Positions 58,181 through 64,000 of a stretch of 64,000 nucleotides of DNA are shown here, in pieces; position 1 is the first letter of the stretch; each line of letters begins with the position of its first letter. The translations under genes and the position numbers were made by a program. The notes below the pieces were generated by a model that was given only the letters and a program-made list of their open reading frames with translations, searched no databases and was not told where the DNA came from. The stretch lies in contig JAHNUO010000061.1 of assembly GCA_019787685.1 (NCBI GenBank), forward strand, positions 1 to 64,000, given 5' to 3'. The stretch is from Chiua virens (lineage: Eukaryota; Basidiomycota; Agaricomycetes; Boletales; Boletaceae).

Positions 58181-60222
58181 ATGGCAAGGCCTGCGAAAAG
58201 GAGACGGAACGCGTGCGCTGCTCTTTACTCAGGGGGCATCGGATGTTCGCTTCCACCGCTCGACGGGATCCCGTGGTGTGCCCGTCACAACGAAGTAAGC
58301 TCCAGTTCACTCTACTTCTGCTCTCTGACAAATGCTCTTGATCTTCAAAACCCATAGGAACGTCGCAAACTATACACAAACTACAAAACTCACGGTGCAC
58401 TTCTCGAGTCGTATCCTGATATCCCGGCGTGCAATGACGTCGCGGCAATCATGGTCTGCATCAGCCTTTCCCTTCTTCGAGAGTGGAACGTCCACCTTCG
58501 GGAGAAGTACAACTTGCTCACTAGGTGTGTACCTATAAAGGTAACCTCTTCGGCGTCCTGACCATTCTACAGATGTATTGAGGCACGGGTTTACTTCACT
58601 CGAAAGTTCTTTGGGTGAGTGTTATATTGTATCCTCGTAATCGCAGCCCTCCAACTGAGCGAACCATTGTAACAGACCCGACATGGCAAGTGCATTTTTG
58701 CATCGCACCCATGGAAAAACTGACCTCAAGGTGTAGGATTTTGGGCACAAAATATATTGGGATAGTCTGGTGCAGCAAAGGTCCGGAGTGGAGCACCTGA
58801 TGTCGCACGTAGAAAAGCGCGGCTACCAACTCATTCTCAAGAACCAGGATGCGCTCTGGGTCCTTGAGAAAGATAAACATGAGTCCGAAGACTGTTCCGG
58901 GAATTTCGCGAAGCACTCCCCGCCGCAGTCTAGGGATACCATTGATACCGCTGTCGATGAAGATCCTTTAGAGGCCATCTTGCGGGAAAAGGCTATTCAA
59001 GTCAGGGAACAAATTCGACTGCGCCTTGCTTGGTACTGTGCCCCTCCGACGTCGCGATTTCATGGTGAAAGACTGGAGATTATCTGTGCATACGTCCGCC
59101 GGGCGATTTATCAAGATGCATCTCTCATGTTCCTCTCGCAAAATTATGATGGTGTCATGGCCCTGTTGAACGACCAAAATCTCGACCTTGCAACGATGGA
59201 GAAGATCCGGAATACCGTCCATGCGCTGTGCATACATGACATCCACTCGGCCGTCGATGACGTGATACGGTCGACAAACGGTGATCACGTGGTTGTCCTC
59301 GGCGGAAGGGTCTTTAAAGATCATAGTGGTGAACGCTGGCCGTTACACGCATGGGGTCATGCCATCGCTTTCCGCGATTGCTATTCTTGTCTTCGCACAA
59401 TATGTCGAACGGTAGGCCAATATTGCGATCTTTTGAAACTCCCGACACTGATCACTTACACAGATTGACCAAGTCATCGACCTTACCCGTTATGTGCTGT
59501 TTACACAAATGTCGTTGCGTCAGACAGAAGGTAGCAAGTACGAGTTTAGTACCGATGGCTCGAGAGAGCTGGTCTTGGCGGGTTTTATCACAGACGACAT
59601 TCCGCTCTCCTCCCACCGCGGTGCTGTTGTTTGCATTGAATCTAGCGGCCGCTCTAAGACTTGGGAAGAAAACCAACATACCCTCTCTCTGTATGCTGGA
59701 CTATCCCTAAGCGAAGAGGCAGCACAGGCGTTCGCCAATGCATGTTACCGCCACCCCGACCTCATGGTCTTGCTCCGCAAAGGAGCAAACGCGCGAATCA
59801 TCCGTTCCACACCGCTCGTTTGGACCTCTCGGAGGCGAATCGCTCAGAGTCGCTCAGCGCTCGACTCCGTGCCTTGGGACAAAGAGCACTATACCAAACT
59901 TCCCGACTTCGCACTCGAGGAAGCGCCACCCCCAGGATGGGGACGAGAACCGATCGCGGAATGCATACAATTCATCGTCCTGGACACCACCGAGTGCACG
60001 ATGGGCGATTTCGTGCAGAAGCTCGTCAAAATATGGTGCAAGGTGCACAACGTCAATGATAAGAACGGGCTGTATAATAAGATCAAGGGTCTGTACGATG
60101 CCACGGGCGAATTGGAGCCGTACGAAAAGGTAACGCACGAGATCGCGTGGGAGCATTACCGGAGGTTATGGGGATGCGAGCCAGACCCTACTGTGATGTT
60201 GGAGGATCTGAACGAGTGTTGA
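58181..60222 (+). CDS. Orphan protein with N-terminal Cys/His knuckle
   Basis: No known family was recognised. It starts MARPAKRRRNACAALYSGGI and continues GCSLPPLDGIPWCARHNE, giving C-x8-C-x11-C-x2-H. This resembles small zinc-knuckle modules that follow a KRC.A...G..C..P...YC..H pattern. After an intron comes KLYTNYKTHGALLESYPDIP and SLLREWNVHLREKYNLLTRC. A large exon (58770-59468) is helical, with PLEAILREKAIQVREQIRLR, then ICAYVRRAIYQDASLM and a conserved-looking WPLHAWGHAIAFRDCYSC. The last exon (from about 59465) has QIDQVIDLTRYVLFTQM, SLYAGLSLSEEAAQAFANAC and a helical C-terminus ending VMLEDLNEC. Some splice sites between 58580 and 58780 are uncertain. It is probably basidiomycete-specific. 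Confidence 0.68.
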
Positions 60223-60561
60223 TCTGTTTTTCATCTGTTCCTTTTCATGCTTTCATACCACACGTTCATTTTCAGTTGCTTTTCTGGACTAGTATGCATA
60301 TGCATACACATTTTGTTGTTACCATCGATAAGTCATTATAGCTACACTACTACAGCAACCAAAAACCACGTAATACTTGAGGTGCATGAGACTACGAGCA
60401 GAAGAACCAAATGTAGTGTCAGGAACGAACCGATAACCAAAGAAATACCCCTATGAATGAAGTCCAACAGACGCTGAAACGTGAAAGTGACTCAGCGGAA
60501 ACCAGAGCGCAAGTGGATTACACAATGAGAATAAAGGTAGCAAACGGGTTGCAACAGGCCC
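60223..60561. other. Convergent 3' region, no supported gene
   Basis: 339 bp between the stop of the orphan gene and the stop of the NADPH oxidase gene. Confidence 0.4.
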
Positions 60562-62823
60562 TTAAAAGTTCTCTGTTTCCCAAGCAGGCCAAATGAGTGG
60601 AATGTGCGTTGACATCGCGACGTAGCAACGTACCCTTTCCAAAGAAAAACCGGGTCCCACCAGGGGCAGGGTTCGAATACTTGTTCGATATCTGATGGAG
60701 TTGCCTAGACAGCGCGGGAGGCCCACAGAAAAACTGCGCAAGAAAACACGCGGATATGAGAATGCGGGACTGCAGGCGGTGCGCGTGTGTACGTACCACG
60801 CCAACGTCCGTATCTGGGTGCTTGTCGACAAGAGATGTGAAAACTTTATCCCAGTTTGGCCGGCCGAAATGGGTAGGTGCGCGCAACGATGTGATTGCAT
60901 CCTTTTCCGCACCGACGTCTTGGACCTGCATGACATACGCGAAATCGAAGCGCGTGGGGAGAGACAAATGTCAGTCCGCTCGTTAGGCTCGCGAAATCAA
61001 TGGGAAAAGACGCACGATGATATTATTCATGTCATCCTCTTTAATTTTGGCCGTGAGATAAATATTGATTTCAATGCGATTCAGAATATCTTGTTCTTCA
61101 ATAGCTTGTAAGAGGGAGTGGAACCATTCGGCACTGCCAAAGTCACGGATGACCCAGGTGAAGTAGACCTTGGAAAGGCGGGTCGGCTTTGAGTTGTTCA
61201 AGCTGTTCATGCGGTACCAAATGGACTTTAATATGCTGTGGTAGAGTTGATATCATCGTATGCATAACAACAGAACCGGACTTACGAGGCAAATGGCGTG
61301 ACTCCGATACCAGCACCGACTAGCAGAACAGTCTCGTAATTCAAAAAGTCCTCCGAAGCACTACCAAATGGACCGTCGACCATGACGCGCGGAAGTGCCC
61401 GATTGAGGGGTGGGTTCGTGTTGGTACCCACCACCATACCGCCAGTAGCATTGACCTCTTTCTCCTTCTTGGAATCAAAATCGCAACCGAGGGCTTTAGC
61501 AAATGCCGTTGTAAAGTCACCGGCAACCCGAACATGAATCGAAATGTAGTCCTCCTCTGGCGCGCTGCGAGGATGTCAGACAAATTCGCGCGTGACAAGA
61601 AAATGACATGCCTTGTGAGAGTGAACGGGTGCCATTGGAAATACGATACTTCTGGGCAGCAGATGAAGATGTACTGTCCAGCGCGAACTGTCGTCTTCTC
61701 CTTCTTGATTTGAATTTCAACGACCTTGGAAGGGTGCTGGATGACCTTGGAGATGTATGTTTTATGACGAGACCGAATTTCACGCAAGACACGCTCATAA
61801 GTCCAGATGGTACCACCAACAAGCCAGTATCGCTAAGTACGCATTATGAGCGTCGGCATACAAACCCATAGACGTTGAAACTCACCCAGAAAACACCGAC
61901 GGAATTGGACGAACAAAACGGCTGCCTGTCGGGCTTGATCATGCACCACAACCCATGGAACTGCCACGCAAGGAAGAAAAGGAGGAAGAGGTGGTGGGTG
62001 TACCAGAACCTTTCAAAGTTGGCACGACGGCGTTTCTCCATTGCAAACCAAACCATAATGCCTAGACAGGCAGTCATGATCCACCCCGTAGCACCCGGAC
62101 CAGTGGCGAAATTCGCTTGCAAGAAGACAACGATACGCTGACCTGTGGTCTTGGCATTGGGGTCAGACCAAGCGAGTTCTTGAAAGTTGCGCATGTGAGC
62201 TGCGATATGAATGACGGTGAATACCACCATTGACCATGCAGTCGCTTTGTGGAAGGTGATATTCTTGTCAAACGGAATGAATTGGTTTAAAGGCGTTCGA
62301 CGAAGGAGCGAAATGAAATTGCGACAGACGGGCAATAGGATAAAGATGACATCAGTATGCAGAACAAGTGCAGCAGCACGAGCGATGGCTATGAAAAGAT
62401 TTAGTTAAGCTTGCTCGTCGCAAAGTTTGACAGAAAATACTGACGATAGGTAATGCCAAAGGTAGCACGTGCGTTGGTCAAATCGTCGCTGAGTTGGTAG
62501 TACATGAAGCCAAATGCGATGACGAGACAATGGAAGAATATCCAGGAGAAAAAGAACAACCGCTTCCCTCCTTCGTTGATCATCCATAGATCGAATCGCT
62601 GGCCAAGAGTGTGGGGCTTCTGAGGACCCTTAGGAGGGCTTAAACTCATCCATGTCTGCTGAATGCCTTGGAGCCTCTTGCGCTCCGACCTGTTCCTGTG
62701 GAGGGACACACCAATGGAAGCACCTGAGTGGTTATAGTCGGCCTTGGGATCGACGAACGGGTCCTGGTCAACGAAGGGATTGCGATCTTGAAAATCCAAG
62801 CCAGAGAAACGTTTCTGGGTCAT
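60562..62823 (-). CDS. noxA: NADPH oxidase A (gp91phox-like)
   Basis: Superoxide-producing transmembrane flavocytochrome; in fungi NoxA acts in hyphal fusion, development and signalling. The N-terminus (62823, [20 protein letters not shown]) is longer than usual. Membrane part: [40 protein letters not shown] and AHMRNF, then [18 protein letters not shown], which supply the paired haem histidines. The FAD site is FQWHPFTLT. The NADPH-binding part has [59 protein letters not shown] and [21 protein letters not shown] final intron with a GTACGT donor restores the invariant C-terminus [11 protein letters not shown] before the stop at 60562. No EF-hands are seen, consistent with NoxA/B, and the absence of a long PAK-like extension favours NoxA. 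Confidence 0.93.
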
Positions 62824-64000
62824 GGTTCAAGTTGTCGAATACGCGTCCAGCGGTGTCCGAAGAAGAGAAATTGAATAGGACCTGCCTGAGCGGAGAAGGG
62901 AGCAGAAAGAAAGCTAAGCACGGAATGACTCGTAACGAACGAATTTATCAGACAAAAAAGGGGGGGGGGTCTCCTTGACGAGAGCGATCAGATCAATTCA
63001 CATGGATCACAATTTCAAGTTATATTTCCCACTCGTCTTCATACCAACCCGCCCGCAGCAATGCACAATGCCGCTCATCAATGGCAGTGATGGAACATAC
63101 CCAGTGCTATCAAATGAACACAGCTCTGAATCGCTCTACTGATTGACAAAAGCTTCGATATCTTTCCCACTGTCACTGTGGTTCGCACATTCCAGTCTCA
63201 TTGATATGTTGCTCGATGCTTTCAAAATTGCAAATGTTCGTTGTTGACATTTTCTGTCTGAGATTAGTATCGTGACGGGTGTGTACCGATCGATCGGACA
63301 CTTGACCGAACATGAGGGTACTACATACACTTCCACCGCAGCACCAACAACCACATCAAGTTTCGAACACAGGAAGCTGTACAAGCACGAAGTTCTCATG
63401 CCACTCCTGCTGCATTGCATGGTGCTGTGCCTTGAAAGTTTTGTCATCCTACAAGCATAATGACACTCTGGCAGACATTTTTCAGAGGTCCTGCTGGCAA
63501 TACTTTAACGTCCGCGGACATCCATCATGTTCGGGCCCATCGCACAGCAGGGCTACATCCAGATTAACAACTCATCGGAAATAGGGTCAGCGTTTGACGA
63601 GTCGTGCAAATGATCATTTACTGCTAGTGCCTGAGACATTGATAAAGCTGAGATCTCTGAACACCTGTGTAATTGATATTAACTTGAAAATGCCAAGCTC
63701 GCTGCTTGATACGAGTAAAAGGGCACGGTTACATCGTCGAGCCTATCACTTCCTGAAGCAGCTTGATTCGGGCAATCAAGTCGTGGAAGGTCCACGATTT
63801 GAAATATACGTGAAAACCCTTTTTGTCGATAATCATCAATGGTACAATACAAGTTTCAGTCAGTCTGTACACCCACCGCTGACCATATTAGGTCGAATCA
63901 TTGGACCAAGACGGACTGCCATGATCTAGTGACCGGTTAATGATGTGTTACTCATTGATACGATTATCGCAGCATCTTCCAGTGATCTATGCTCCACATC
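62824..64000. other. Intergenic to window end, no supported gene
   Basis: 5' flank of noxA. An A run followed by a ten-G run lies near 62956-62970. A 111-codon frame at 63594-63929 begins at TTG and has no domain. Other frames are short. Confidence 0.4.

Overview
The window is nuclear DNA of a filamentous basidiomycete, most likely an Agaricomycete. Genes are dense and lie on both strands. They are cut by many introns of about 50-60 nt with GTRNGT-type donors and short exons. Several families are typical of mushroom-forming fungi: a DUF6593 protein, TPT-type sugar transporters, secreted-type histidine acid phosphatases and NADPH oxidase A. No viral genome, CRISPR array or complete transposon was seen. 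Species cannot be fixed from the sequence alone.

Layout. 0-7 kb: the 3' end of a Snf5/Sfh1 chromatin-remodelling subunit, a DUF6593 protein, then two tandem intact PM20D2-like M20 amidohydrolases. 7-11 kb: a small secreted-peptide candidate, a short-chain dehydrogenase, and a divergent pair of tiny housekeeping genes (QCR8 with an 11-nt micro-exon, and OST4). 11-22.5 kb: a SMUBP2/Hcs1-type DNA helicase, a P-loop AAA-type ATPase, a coiled-coil/RING/zinc-ribbon protein with a very acidic tail, and a TPT-family transporter. 22.5-26.4 kb: a gene-poor stretch. 26.4-35 kb: a full-length Argonaute, a metallophosphoesterase, a four-TM protein, and RNA polymerase III subunit RPC34 with a large charged insertion. 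35-44.4 kb: biotin-protein ligase, tRNA-Arg(CCT), a convergent GDP-mannose 4,6-dehydratase / GDP-L-fucose synthase pair, FAD synthase with an internal repeat insertion, and the replication initiation factor Sld3. 44.7-50.1 kb: an Ldb17/SPIN90-type endocytic regulator, a small two-exon orphan and a CCC1/VIT1 metal transporter. 50-57.3 kb: a gene-poor stretch and two tandem histidine acid phosphatases that appear to lack a signal peptide. 58-63 kb: an orphan protein with an N-terminal Cys/His knuckle, and NADPH oxidase A. The last 1.2 kb shows no supported gene.

Most genes are unrelated housekeeping functions. The clearest functional grouping is the GDP-fucose pair: the two genes together encode the whole de novo route from GDP-mannose to GDP-L-fucose and sit tail to tail with about 300 bp between them. 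No multi-gene defence or secondary-metabolite system was recognised. The most unusual items are the fucose pair, the signal-less tandem phosphatases, the repeat insertion in FAD synthase, the charged insertion in RPC34, the QCR8 micro-exon next to a GC-AG intron, and the orphan Cys/His protein.
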